Below are positions 44,815-58,002 of a stretch of DNA of 64,000 nt, one piece after another (the first letter of the stretch is position 1; each line of letters begins with the position of its first letter). The translations under genes were made by a program, and so were the position numbers. The notes under the pieces are model-generated. The model did not search any database. It was not told the origin of the DNA and worked only from the letters and a program-made list of their open reading frames with translations. Origin of the DNA: Nannobrachium achirus (taxonomy: Eukaryota; Chordata; Actinopteri; Myctophiformes; Myctophidae); NCBI GenBank assembly GCA_963921795.1, contig OY997653.1, positions 1,097,501 to 1,161,500 on the forward strand, given 5' to 3'.

Positions 44815-45031
44815 GCCTACTTTGTCATACCTGACAAATTGCCCCAAGCTTCGATCAATCGAAGAAAATAGATGGCATTTAGAGAGTGGAGGGAATGTTC
44901 CAGTCAGGTGTCTTGCCCTCCCTGCTCCAAAGGCAGTACTTGAGCCCATCAAATTTGGCTGCAAAGCAGGTTGCACTCCTCCCTGCAAATGCTATGGTGG
45001 AGACTGTCAACACATATGTCTTGCAAATTAG
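44815..45031 (+). pseudogene. CXC-tail fragment, plus copy
   Basis: The frame reads LTNCPKLRSIEENRWHLESG, VPVRCLALPAPKAVLEPIKF, then GCKAGCTPPCKCYGGDC. This copy keeps the terminal CKCYGGDC part that the minus copy lacks. The two copies differ at many sites, so the inverted structure is not recent. Confidence 0.5.
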
Positions 45032-45124
45032 GGAGGACATGTACAGTATTTTAGTGAATCTCTTTGGGCATAATGAGCTCTTTAAGAGGATAGGGTGAGG
45101 CTTTTGGGGTGACGATTAACAAAG

Positions 45125-45228
<104 letters not shown>

Positions 45229-46759
45229 ATGTGTGTGTTTTGTCAGTGTGAGTGCAGTGCAATAAATGGACACGTTAGTCTGCACACCCAAAGTGAGAAG
45301 TTGCAATGCCTTAATCCCTGCAGTAACACCTGTCAACCATAACTGTCTAACACAAAAATTGTATAAATAATACTGAGCATACTAATAAATCATCGAAGTA
45401 CAATACATAAACCCAGGATACATAAAAACATACATAAAAAAGAAAATCCTTTCCCATTAAGATTTGGTGGGCCCCCTGTAGTAACTATGAGGACCCCCCA
45501 AGGGTCCCGGACCCCCTGAGGAAGACCTCTGGTATTTTGCTTACTCGTTTTTGTTTTCAGAGCCCAGCTACAACAACTTTTATGCTTCAATTATGATCTA
45601 ATTTAACATTGTTCTGGAGCAGGAGCAGAGCGATTACTGTGATAGGCTCATGGGTCTGTCTAGGGGGTCCCAGGTGAGGAAAGACCCCAACTAAAAGTCA
45701 GAACGGTTATTCTGGCTGCTTTAAAAGGCTAATGAATCAACTCAGGATGTTTTAAAACCTAAAGCTCTAATATTATGAAAAATACATTAACTGGCTAGCG
45801 TACTGTTCTGGGAGGTCCCAAAATAGATAACCGCAAGAAAGGGGGTGGGGGTCCGGAACATTTTACACCCATCATTTACTCAGTCGATTCCTTGACCCAG
45901 AAAACATAGGATTGGCATGTTTAATTAAGTTTCTAGGTTGTCTAGAAGCCAAGATAGCACAAATTATGTATTTTATGTCGGCCATTTTGAACGTCCAAAA
46001 TGGCGGCTTTGCAGGTGTCTGTGCAAATGCAAACAAAGATTTTTGGATTCCCCATGGTCTGCAGATTCCAGAAATGTATAGTTTTACTAATCTCCAAAAA
46101 AAGCCAACAAAAATACATAGTAGACCTGACTAGAACGTGTAACTTTGCATGTATGATTTAGAGAATAATTTGCATAAAAGTGCAATATTCAATGAATTAT
46201 TAAAAAAAATCATTATTTAACGTTCAAACTTGTCACCACATAGCCTGTGTAGATATAGGTTCAAATTTCATGTTAAAAAAGTTTCGTGCGCGTATCAGTG
46301 TTTTTCATATAATTCCAAATTCTGGGGGATCTAAAGGTCAGAGGTCAAAAGTCAGAGGGTAAAAGTTGTTCGGCATGAGGAGACACATACGTATATACAG
46401 GTTTCATGGCTGTACCTCAAACACAGCATGAGCTATCTGTTCAAAGTTTGCACTTTCGAAGGCTTCCTACAGCGCCACCATTTGGCCGATTGCTGTATAA
46501 AGTAATAGCACACGTCGCCACTGTAAGCTGAACACATTGATGTTTTTATTTTCATTTTCTCACTAAGTATGTAGGAGTGGAAAGGTGCCAAAGTATTGAG
46601 GAGAACTGTCTGACGTGACTGACCTATAAATATTGACAATATCTAAAGTGTGCTCGCCTTACAGGCGAGCCCACAATTATGATTTCATTCAAAACAATGT
46701 TTTGGGGGAGATACTGCCATATTGCCATTCCGTCTGTAAGTAAAGAAATATCTTTTACG

Positions 46760-47047
46760 GCGATAACTACATACTGCTCCAGCCCTAGTGTACTGTTAAT
46801 ATTACACATTTCTCTCCAAATAAGCGTCCCGATATCCAGTTGATTTCCACGGAGTAGCTACAGTAGATTGTCACCTGACTCACCTGTCTAGACGGGTTTG
46901 AAGAATCAAACAAACTCAGTTCCTCTGGACATTGTTTGATCATGCTGTAAAATAAACATGTTGAACAATGTTGATCTACTGTACTTGGCACAATATGATG
47001 AAACCATAAAGTACACATACCTAGGTGTTTGTCTACGAAAACGTAGT

Positions 47048-47132
<85 letters not shown>

Positions 47133-47200
47133 CCTTAACGCTAATCATTTATAATTGTCTATCTTTGAACAGGATGTTTTCTCAAGGTTTGGAATTGAAG
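46760..47200 (+). repeat. Unit Y, copy 2, and start of a third unit
   Basis: Same order as copies 0 and 1, with a CA run at 47050-47131. It continues AATCATTTATAATTGTCTAT then CTTTGAACAGGATG, as in the Z start at 20440, and then leaves the unit after about 47187. Confidence 0.85.
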
Positions 47201-47354
47201 CAAAACACAAACATTTGACGTGATCGAATAATTACGACTTAGTCTTTTGTAATTTTGGGGGTTTTGAAGACAATCTGTAAAAAAATAATTAAACTCATAT
47301 CCACGCGTTCGTCTTGGCGAGCTATGAGGACATGTGCATAGTTTTCCATATGTT

Positions 47355-48980
47355 TTTTTTTTAAATACTTTATTAGGTCAGTCAACATGTAACATTTCAT
47401 AAATACCTGTATATATATTTTTTTTTTTTCAACACGTGTAAAAAAAAACATCACCTACATAACAAGACAAAACACTACACAAAGACCAAATACATAAACA
47501 AAACTGGGCACAAAGCTAAAAAAAATACATAAAATAAAATAAATAAAATAAAATAAAGAGGCTTATTTGTATCACTCTTGACCAGAAAGTTTGTATTTTG
47601 GGACATGTGAGAAAGATATGGGTGTGATCCGCATCTCCCCTCATTCCCTCCGGCAACCAGAGTTTGAGTGGTACTTAGATATTGACAGAGGTGTTTGGAA
47701 GTACCTTATATTGATTTTCCAGGCATATTCCTGCCAAAAAGGTGATCTTAAGAAGTTAAAAATGTCTTTGAAACTCTGATTCCACTCATTCCCATTTATA
47801 GTAATTCTCAGTTCTTTATCCCACTTATCCTTAATATAGACTAAATCTTCAGTTTTAATTTCCTGAAATATTTGATAAAGTTGTCCAAAAAGTATTTCTA
47901 TAATCATTTATTTGATGTGATTGTATTATATATCTCAGGAGAGGGTGAAGGTTTCTAAGAGTTCTAATTTTAAGACAATCTTTTAGGTAGCTCCTCACTT
48001 GCAAATATCGATGAAAGTGATTTCTAGGAATTCCATATTGATCTACCAAATATTCAAAAGAGACCACCTCTTCTTCCTTGTGCATTTGATAGAATCTTGT
48101 GAGACCTTTCCCTTCCCATATCTTAAAGACTTGATCCATAGTATTTGGAGTGAAATCTGAGTCATGTGACATTTCTCTCACACAAGTCATTTCTTGTTCT
48201 TTGACTTTACTTATTTTACATATTGTTTTCCAAATTTTAAATGTATTGCGTATAGAGTGGTTGAATGTTTTAATCTGTGCTTTATTAAAAGCTGAAAATA
48301 TCAAGGTACTAAGTGACCAAACTGATTTAGACTCCATGAGCTTCCATTTGGGGTTCATTTTATTGTTCGTCCAGATCAGTATAGATTTAATCTGTGCTGC
48401 ATAATAGTAATAGGTTAGGTTAGGTAATGCCAGACCACCTCTGTCTTTGTTTTGTTGCAGTGTTTTAAGTTTAACCCTTGGCTTCTTTGCGTCCCATACA
48501 AACGTTCTCATCAGTCCCTCCCAAACATGAAAACATGTAGGTGATATACAATGGCAGGTTTTGAAATAAAAATAGGAAGCGTGGTAGAACGTTCATTTTA
48601 ATAATCTTAATTCTTTCCAAAATGGATGAGGGTATTATTTTCCATCTACTGAAGTCTTGTTTTACGGCATTTTCCAGTGGCCCATAATTACAGTGATATA
48701 ATTCATCTAAATGATTAGGTATGGTTACTCCCAGATATCTAACTTTTTTCTGGTCCCATTTAATATTAAACTGTTTTTTAAAATCATTTTCCAGGTGACC
48801 ACCCACTAACATAGCTTCTGTTTTATTTAGATTTAGCTTATAGCCTGACATAGCGCCATATTTTGTTATTTCATCTAGTAGGCCCGGTAGGGACTTGTGA
48901 ATATCTGTGAGGTACACTATGATATCATCTGCATACATTGCCAATTTATGTTCTTCTCCCTTAAAAAAACTCCCTTTATT
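47355..48980 (-). pseudogene. L1-type LINE, 5'-truncated, with target-site duplication
   Basis: TAGTTTTCCATATGTT flanks both sides (47339-47354 and 48981-48996), and a poly-T lies at the left end, so the element points left. Minus frames read the catalytic MYADDIIVYLTD, MSGYKLNLNKTEAML, VRYLGVTIPNHLDELY, RGGLALPNLTYYYYAAQIKS and, near the end, DADHTHIFLTCPKIQTFW. These are L1 reverse transcriptase and its C-terminal zinc knuckle. At least two frameshifts separate the blocks (near 48480-48520 and 47650). The endonuclease and ORF1 are missing. Confidence 0.9.
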
Positions 48981-49386
48981 TAGTTTTCCATATGTTGATA
49001 ATATTGTATAATATTAAAACAACTATTACACACATTTTATAACAGTACATGAGTAAACCCCCCTCAACTTGAAAAAAAAAAACAGCTCAACTTATAAAAG
49101 ATTCAATGTTCCCCAATCATCCAAAAATGCAGGAAACATTCATTTCTAATTATTAATAACAACTCAAAACACACAATAATGGGGAGAAATTACAAGTACT
49201 AGTGGGACAGGGGGCACTAGGGACATCTGGGCACCATACCTTTGTTATGACTGGGCATCTGGACAAGTGGGCACCTGGACATTTGGACGAGTGGGCACCT
49301 AGACAACCCTAAATTACATTAAGATTGCCCACATGTTCTTAATGCCCAGATGTCCCACGATTTCCTGCATTTGAGTTGGGAACATA

Positions 49387-49397
49387 GACTTTTGTTT

Positions 49398-49485
<88 letters not shown>

Positions 49486-49740
49486 TGCGTTTTCATAGAC
49501 AACCACCTAGGTGTGTACTTTATGGTCTCATCATATTGTGCCAAGTAGGCCTACAGATCAACATTGTCAACATATTTATTTTGCAGCAAGATCAAACAAT
49601 GTCCAGAGGAACTGAGTTTGTTTGATTCTTCAAACCCGTCTAACAGGTGAGTCAGGTGACAATCTACTGTAGCTACTCCGTGGAAATCAACTGGATATAG
49701 GGATGCTTATTTGGAGAGAAATGTGTAATATTAACAGCAT
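49387..49740 (-). repeat. Unit Y, inverted copy, with (GT)n
   Basis: Reverse complement of unit Y: a GT run (49399-49484), GACAACCACCTAGGTGTG, TTGTTTGATTCTTCAAACCC and GAAATCAACTGGATAT. Before it, 49000-49386 has repeated GGGCACCTGGACA-type phrases (49205-49305). After it, 49740-50028 contains GGGTGCTGGGGGGGC-type DNA with no gene. Confidence 0.75.
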
Positions 49741-50028
49741 CCCCGAGGGAAGTAGGGGTGCTGGGGGGGCGGCCGCACCCTCTCCCCCAGGTCCCCCCAC
49801 CACACCCCCTAAAGGGGGTTGGGGAAAAATATTGCCCCTCGGCAAGTAGAGGCTCTGACATCAGTGGCGTGAAGTAGGGGCTATTGGCTACTTCTATTTC
49901 CAGTACAATTTCAAAATAAACATGTGTTGAATGATCGATTGTATAGACAAAAAAAAAAGAAAGACTATTTTGAAATGTGCTTCTGGGCACTGTTTAGAGA
50001 GGAAATGGCTTTCAAAGGACGTCCCTTT

Positions 50029-50100
50029 TAACCCTTAAGTTCTGTTCAGATTCACTACACCTTCGTTCTGTTCGGGTCATTTTGACCCGGGGGATATTTG
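50029..50100 (+). mobile_element. piggyBac-like left end
   Basis: TTAA is followed by CCCTTAAGTTCTGTTC, then GTTCGGGTCATTTTGACCCG. The partner is at 59800-59833 in opposite orientation (CGGGTCAAAATGACCCGAAC, CAGAACTTAAGGG), where TTTG stands in place of TTAA. A shorter internal match lies at 59625-59655. No piggyBac transposase was found between them. Confidence 0.5.
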
Positions 50101-52506
50101 GTTTAAAAAAAAAAACAACACTAATATAAATTTTAACTTAACAAATCATCATGATACATTGTCTTTGACTCAATACCAAACAATTCATATGATATATATG
50201 GTAAATGTTTGCATTTCTGCTTTGCTATATCACATTAAACACTGAAAGAGCTAGGCGTTTTTACTGATTTAGCTGAAATTCATGTAAAAAACGACTTTAT
50301 TTAATACTGGGCAATATTGCTCATGCTTATAGGAAATATTTTAAATCAGACAATGTTTTTATTAACCTTTTTTCTTTTTCCAACATGCCCATTACTTGAA
50401 TACTTGTGGTTCAAGAACAGGACATCATTCTCATCTCACATAGAGCTGAACACACATGTGACCACACATGAACGTCACATAATGAATATACACTTGAACG
50501 TATACACTAGGACAGAGGTTTTCAAACACTTTGGTCTCAGGGAACCCCTGTAAACAACATTTTCATCCACAGCACCCCTGAATTACAGTGTTACTTTACA
50601 GCACCTTATGTTTATGTAAAATAATGTAAAATTTCCCCTAAGATACAGTACAGTCACAAGGAAAAGTTCAGATAAGTGAGGGGTGAGGGTGAGGGGTGAG
50701 GAGGGGAGGGGAGGGATGAGGAGGAGAGGGGGTGAAGGGTGTGGGGGGGTGAGGGTGATAGGAGGGGGGAGGATGGGCATCAAATGATCAGATTTCGGAA
50801 TGACCCCCCGGGAAAATCGTTCGGTCGGCCCCGGACTCGGTCTTGGGTTTGTACGGTACCCCGACACGATCGGATTATGTTAATGGTATTTTTATGGCCT
50901 CGGGACTCGTCGGGAGCTCTTCCGAGAATATTAAACTTGCTTGATGTTCTCGGGTCATCGGCTACAAATCCTTTACAATTATTGTCGTCTGAATGAGCAC
51001 ACGGGATTGCTTCAGATTATATCAAGCCAGCTCCTCCTCCCTTTTTTTTTTGGCTGCGCAGAGTGTAGGTTATTCTATCACCTCACAAAAAGCCTTTCCC
51101 CACGACAACACGTGGGGATAATATCTGTATTATATTTATATCTAAGATAGGCTAATAATATATTTGGATATATATATAAATATAATAAGATAATAATACA
51201 TCTCGGAGTTGGCTGTTGCATGCCTCTCTTCTAACATCTAATCAAATCACAATATGCGAGGCACCCGTGTATTAAGGGCTCTAAATTGACCTAGTGCAAC
51301 TTGACAGTGTATGGAACCAAGTGAACCCTACAGGTAAATGTTCCTTTTTGGACAGTTGGTTGAAGGCTTGGATGAGGCAATGGATTTTATTAAATCAATG
51401 ATATTGGAGATGCGACACTCTCAGCCGTGTCTTGCTGGATGCGCATCACATTGCACACTGCGAAAGTTTGCGTACAAACCGCAACATTCCAGAAGAGTGG
51501 CAGTGATGGAGACTGTAATCTTTTAAAATATGTATAGTGAATGAAATCATACTGGACGACTGCATTATTATGCCCTTCTTAACTATGCGTAAAAGGTATA
51601 CAATTTACACCTACCAGAGGAGCGAGACGCGCGCTGGGATCCTTTCCACTTTATCACAGATGCAATATCTGTTCTTATTTTTATAGTTAACTTAATATCT
51701 AGTAGTCATGCAGAGCCAGATGTCTCGCTTGCCAAAAAATAACTGAATATATAATTATAATATCTATAAAGTGAGCAGCGGCCAGTGTGCGCACAGTACC
51801 TAGAAGACAAAGGGCATATAGGCTAGGTTTTGGGTTTTCTGTGTTGAGTGAGTGACAAGCCTGATTTGTGCTTCGCCGTATCGCCGTAGGCTATTGCGAT
51901 GTTGTTGCGTGTCGAAAATGGAAGACATATACAACACAAGATCAAATGTCGTGAGCGCTAATATTTCAACACGCATGATTATGAAACCAAATGGAGCCAT
52001 ACGGCGGTTTCATTTTACGCCCTCAAGAAGATTAATAGGGTCCATTTGGTTACCATCTCCATCATTAAGCTGGGGATCACCTGGAACACCCTCATTGTCA
52101 AAACATTACAGGCTATAGGTCTATCTGACTGGCATCACACTGACTCATCCTTCAACAAGTCTCAGCGTCTGAAAAATAGCCGATCTGCAAGCTCACAACA
52201 AGTCATCTGGAGAAATCACAATAATAGGCTATATCCCGGGTTAATTTGCGTGTTTCTTCCCTTTTTAATTAATCGTATTATGTAATCACGATGTAGCGCA
52301 CATCGTTCAAGTTCAAACTCTCTCACGCAACATGTCGCTTTGATGTCATGCAGAATGTAATGGGCAATTTCCTATTGATCAGATAGGCCTACACACCTGA
52401 AAGTATTCACGCTGATTGATGAACAGTTAATGCAGTGATGGTAAAAGTACTCCCATTCTTTACTTGAGTAAAAGTATCAATACTGCATTATTAGCTACAA
52501 ATATGT

Positions 52507-52544
<38 letters not shown>

Positions 52545-53048
52545 CTTATAGCGAATATATTTGTTTAATTTTGCCGTTTTAATATTTAATTGGTAGCACT
52601 GATGAAAGCACCATAGGTGCCTTGTAAAGAGGCTGCGCAAAAGAAGAAAAGGAAAAAAAAAGCAGCTGATGACCATCGCGCGACGGCGCTGTCATTTGAT
52701 GCACATTGCATTAGTATTTTGTAGGCCTACACTGTAAAGAGAAGGGGGAGACCTTGAAATGTTCGAGAAACACAGAATCCACAGCGCCAATATTTATTAT
52801 AATGTCAATACACATATTGGAGTTGCCCACAATCTGCACCATTCCAGAAGAGTGCGGGGAAGGAGAAACTAGAGAATCTCCTGAAAGACGGACGGAATGT
52901 AAAGTAACTGAAATCATACTGGAAAGTAGGCAATTTCAAACGCAGTTTATTTTTTCTTGTGTTGTTTGGTGTTGCACTGCGGGACTCATTGAATATGTGA
53001 ACAGACGATAATAATATGTATTTGGGAGCATAGCCTAATTACAATTAG
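50101..53048. other. Gene-poor stretch
   Basis: Contains a hAT-like phrase GAGGTTTTCAAACACTTTGG (50515), a G-rich GAGGGGTGAGG run (50680-50770), a hairpin half (52171) and a (GA)n at 52511-52542. Two related segments with CATTCCAGAAGAGTG and TGAAATCATACTGGA lie at 51485-51560 and 52840-52930. None of the open frames has recognisable domains. Confidence 0.4.
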
Positions 53049-56000
53049 ACCCTCCAGAAAAACGCGGGCAAAAATCCTTGATTATGCGGGCAAAAATCCT
53101 TGATTTAGCGATTGAATATGCAGGGTTTTTATGTGCTTTTATGCGGTGAAATTGCGGAATATGCGAAAATTATGCGAAATGTGCGAAATATGCGAAAAGT
53201 TGCGAAATATGCGGGACCTGGAAAAAAAGGGGATTCTTCTCTGACACCCTCTTACTAGGCTACTACTGAATGAAAGGGAGACATTTTAAGACTTCCTATG
53301 ATAAACAAGCATATTAGAAGCAAGCTACATCACAGAAAATGCTGGTAATGTTTGTTATTTTTTTTATTTTTTCAACTTAAACATTCCTGACAATAATCAA
53401 AAATGAATTAAATGCTCCTGCTTTGTAAAAGTGAGGTAGAACAGACAATCTGTTATGCTACAATAATATTTTCAAAGATACAGTTGAAACTTCACTGTTG
53501 AACATCTCTACCAAAATCACAGGATTGAAAAAATAACAGATCTCTCAAAGAGGCAAAGTGCAATCTCTGACCATTAAATGGTTCTGGTGTGCGGCCTCTT
53601 CTTTATCTTTTTAGAGTAGACATCTCCTGACATTAAATGGCTCTTAACAACTTAGGTAACACAATATAACAAAACATAAAGTGCAATCTCGTTTTTCTTT
53701 TTTTAAACAAGAAAGATATTGCATCTTACAACTTTAAAGTTGTAGTAACTAGGCAGCTGCTGTTGCATCAACAGAGTTCACAGTGTATAAAAAATAAGAG
53801 GTAACAAACAAATAAAAGTCACTGTTCAATCATTCATTAACCTTCATCCCGTCCCTCAACATCCTTCCCCTCCATCTCCTTTCCTTTCTCCCTCTCAAAT
53901 AAATGAATGCCACAACACATCTGAGGTACTTTTACTTACAGTAACTTGAGTATTTCTACTCCACTACTTCCCAGAGGCAAATATTGTACTTTACTCCAAT
54001 ACCATTATTGGAAACTTTAGTTGGGCTACTAGTTACTTTGTAGATTTTGATTATTACAACAAAGCATTAACCACTTCACCCCTATTTACATCACCGAGGC
54101 AGCAAGCTCCAAAACCATTGTGGACCAAATCAATCTACAAGCTCACATATGTTGTGATCTTGTAGATCTGTTATTTGTATACATTTGTATACAATGTATA
54201 CATTTGAAAACTTGTGAAATCTGTAATAACTTCTAATTTTGGTACTTTTACTCAAATCATTTTGAATATTTATTTCACCACTGGTTTGGTGTTCGAAAGA
54301 TTAACAAAAAAAAAGTCTCCATCCCCTCTCCCTCAACATCTATGTCCTCCCACTCCTAGTCTGTATCCTCATCCTCCATCCCCTCTCCTTCAACATCCAT
54401 GTTCTCCCACTCCTAGTCTGTATTCTCCTCCTCATCCTCCATCCCCTCTCCTTCAACATCCATGTTCTCCCACTCCTCCATACCCTCCATATCCTCCATG
54501 TCCTCCCCCTCTATCTCATTTTCCTTCTCCTTCTCCTCCCTCTCAAACGCTCCACTGAGGATACGTTGGTTGTGGCATAAGAAGACTAGGGCTTTGAGGT
54601 TTTGATTGGTAGTGGATCTCCTTCGGCTGGACAACACCAGCTTGTAGATGCTGTTGCTTCGTTCAGCATCAGCTGAGTTGGAGACAGCATCTTTGTATCT
54701 GCGGGCTAAGGAAGACAATACAGGAAGTTTCTCCTGAAGGCAATCCCAGAACACATCCAAATTCACAACGCCAGAGTCTGAAGCTCTGAGTGCTGCTGGA
54801 CCCAGGGATGTGAAATAAGAATCAAATTCATCTACTGGCACGTCAGTGAAACCTGGGATGGCCTTGTAGCTTTCTACAGAGTCATCCAGGAATGCAATGT
54901 GACGAGGATCAAACACCCTGACCTCCTGGAGAAACCCAATGGCTGGCTGCCCATCTGACATGTACTTGTAGAGCTTATCTTCAGCATCGACGTATGCCTC
55001 CCCAACTATGCGGAGGATCTCGGTCTTCGTGGGGCGTGGTAGGTCAAACTCCCTGAAGTATTCGTCACATGCCTGCAATTTACAATTTAGGAATTTAGTA
55101 GATGCTTAATCCAGAGTGACATACAATAAGCAAGGACAGCACAAGGTAATACACCAAATGCATAAAATAAATCAATCTGTACAGTGTACGTTGAAGCTAA
55201 ACACGTACAGCAGGGTTCCCCAATTAGTTTTCCCCAAGGGCCAAATTATGTCTAGGGTACCAAGCCGAGGGCCACAACATTGCAGGGGGCAACGGTGGCG
55301 TTCCCACTACTCCAGTGACAGTTCAGATATCATCGTTGTCGGGTGAAAATCTTGTATGTCCAAAACCATTCGTTTTGCATTTATCATTTTAAAAATGATT
55401 TAAACTAGTGAAAACAGCCGATCTACAAGCACACAACGCCTCGCACCGCTTTGTGTGCTTGCAGATGTTTTCACTACTTTTGTGCGACGGCTTTGTTTGC
55501 TGAAGCAGAGCTTTACTTTGCGAAAGAACGTACACATTTTGAGATACAGGTTTTCCACCAGACAATGACGATACACTAGTGTTGTTGCTGCTCTTATACC
55601 ACCATTATTACTGGGGTTGGTGTGGGCCAGACAGTAGACCCCCGCGGGCCGCCTATTGGGGAACCCTGACGTACAGTATATAGGATGAAGATGAATGACC
55701 TGGTATCAGTGTACATATCATGCTATCTAAATGACATTTTCACTTTTGCATAAGCTTGCAAGGTTGTCAAGGCTAGGGTAAGTGCTATGGTAAATGCAAT
55801 GGGCTAAGGTACCTCATACTGCAGCTCTTTGTTTGCAGCGATGACCACCTGCAGATCCTCCAGATAATTGAAGATCTTTGTGGTCACTGGGCGTCTGCTC
55901 TCAAAGATGTCGAGTAGATTGAGGATGGGCTTGCACTTGTCAGCCATGATATTGATCTGCACATTCAGAGACTGGGCCAGGTCTGGATCTTGAAGCATGT

Positions 56001-56814
56001 CACTGAGTTTCTCCACAGACGATGGTACACTTCTGCCACACACCTATGAATGAAAAACACAAAGAGAAAGAAAATAGAAAAAAGACATACAATAAGTGTT
56101 AAATGTTATTACATTTTTACTTTGATATAATTAGATTTCCACACATACCGAGGGACAGGGCAGGTGCGTTGGTGCAATGAACTTGACAAGTGGAAGAGTC
56201 CCTCACACAAAACACCTTGTGTGTGGGACTCTTCCATTCTCCTACTTTGATATAATTAATTGTCCGTGCGTGTGTGGGCCTAATTGGTGGAGAAAGGGGT
56301 AATTATTGTCATGTGAAGTTGCACATATATTTACCTGTTTTTCCATCTCGATGAACTTTGTACAGTCTAAAGTACTCTCTTTGGTACTGTACAGCAAAGA
56401 ACCAGGAATTCCACCTTGTAGCACAAGGATTTGGTGGCATGGTCCCCTTTTGTTTTGGTGGCAGCTTGTTTTTCAGGAACAAGAGATATCTTCTCTTGCG
56501 CGATCCGGCGTTGTAGAACATCTGAGAGAAAGCCATCATGAAATTGTTCAACTGAACAAATGGTTTGCGGAATGCATCGCCTATCAGATTGATAATGTGT
56601 GCCATGCACGTGATGTGCACGGACTTGGGGTACAGTGCCTTTAGAGCCGATGTGAACGCTTTCTTCATATAGGCAGCATTGTCAGTGTCAAACACAATCA
56701 CGTCGTCATTGTTGATGTTGTATTCTTGAATGCACTTCACCACAGACACGGACACAGTTGAATGGTTGCATTTATCGAGAAACACAGTGTCTGCAAGGTA
56801 CGCTAAGATGCGAC

Positions 56815-57054
56815 CAGGGCCGTTTTTAGCTATAGGCGGTATAGGCGGTCGCCTAGAGCGCCATCCTAGAGGGGGCGCCGAGGGGTTGCCGAAATGGAGG
56901 GAGTGGACCCAAACCAGCCCAAAACCGGCCCAAAACCGACTAAATTCACGGCAAAACCCACAAAAATCGCGCGCGCGCTTAGCGCCGCGCGGGAGTGGGG
57001 GGGCGCATTCGAGAGAGCTCGCCTAGAGCACCGATTAGACGCGCTACGGCCCTG
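56815..57054. mobile_element. hAT MITE inside the transposase gene, TSD GATGCGAC
   Basis: The ends are CAGGGCCGTTTTTAG and, inverted, CAGGGCCGTAGCGCG. The 8 bp GATGCGAC lies on both sides (56807-56814 and 57055-57062). Removing 248 bp restores the transposase frame. The interior is GC-rich and non-coding. Confidence 0.95.
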
Positions 57055-57404
57055 GATGCGACCAGAATCGTCCTTCTCCATTGGTGCAAGCAAGATATTC
57101 AGGACAGATCTTCCCTCTACATCTGGAGTCTCGTCAAATATCACAGCAACAGGTTTTCCTGCCAGAAGTGTCTTCAACTCTTCTTTTTCCTTCTCATATA
57201 CTGCTCCCAAGTATTTCTCTTGGAGCTGGTGATATCCTGGAATGGCTCCGCCATTGACAACTCTTTCATTTAGGAATTTCCTCAGTACAGGATGGTCACT
57301 TTTAGAGAGTGGAATGTTGACAGCAGTGCAGGTGGTGACCCAGGTCTCACAAAGCTACAAACAAAAAAAGATTATTTCTATTAGCTTATTTATTCTTACT
57401 CACA

Positions 57405-57420
57405 CACGCGCGCGCGCGCG

Positions 57421-57497
<77 letters not shown>

Positions 57498-57710
57498 TGC
57501 TGTGTCTGAGAGAGAATGAAAATAGCCAATGAATAAACTAAATCACCAATGATTAAACTAAATCATGTAGCATAGGCTACATGTCATAATATTGAATTGT
57601 GTTTAAGTTGGACAAAGTCATTTAACATTTAGGCTAAATGTTAAATGACTTTGTCAAATTAAGTTTGTTTATTCATTGGCTATTTTCATTCTCTCTCTCT
57701 CACACACACA

Positions 57711-57795
<85 letters not shown>

Positions 57796-57938
57796 CTATG
57801 TCCCACAGATATAGCAAATAGAACTAAACTGTTAAACCCTTTACTATCTATTCAAACACATTCAATTCTTATTAATTGTAAAAAAAAAAGCCATTGTAAT
57901 TAACCACAAATTAATGCGCTTTCACGCACGCACACACG

Positions 57939-57999
<61 letters not shown>
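57405..57999. repeat. Three (CA)n microsatellites in intron 1 of the hAT gene
   Basis: Runs at 57405-57495, 57716-57793 and 57938-57999. The flanks of the first two are inverted relative to each other (GAGAGAATGAAAATAGCCAATG and CATTGGCTATTTTCATTCTC), so part of the intron is an inverted duplication centred near 57625. Confidence 0.85.

Positions 58000-58002
<3 letters not shown>

Noticed and set aside
51338-53011. Host exons in the short frames at 51338 and 52754
   Set aside because: No splice context or domain; two of them share a repeated CATTCCAGAAGAGTG segment, suggesting a repeat.
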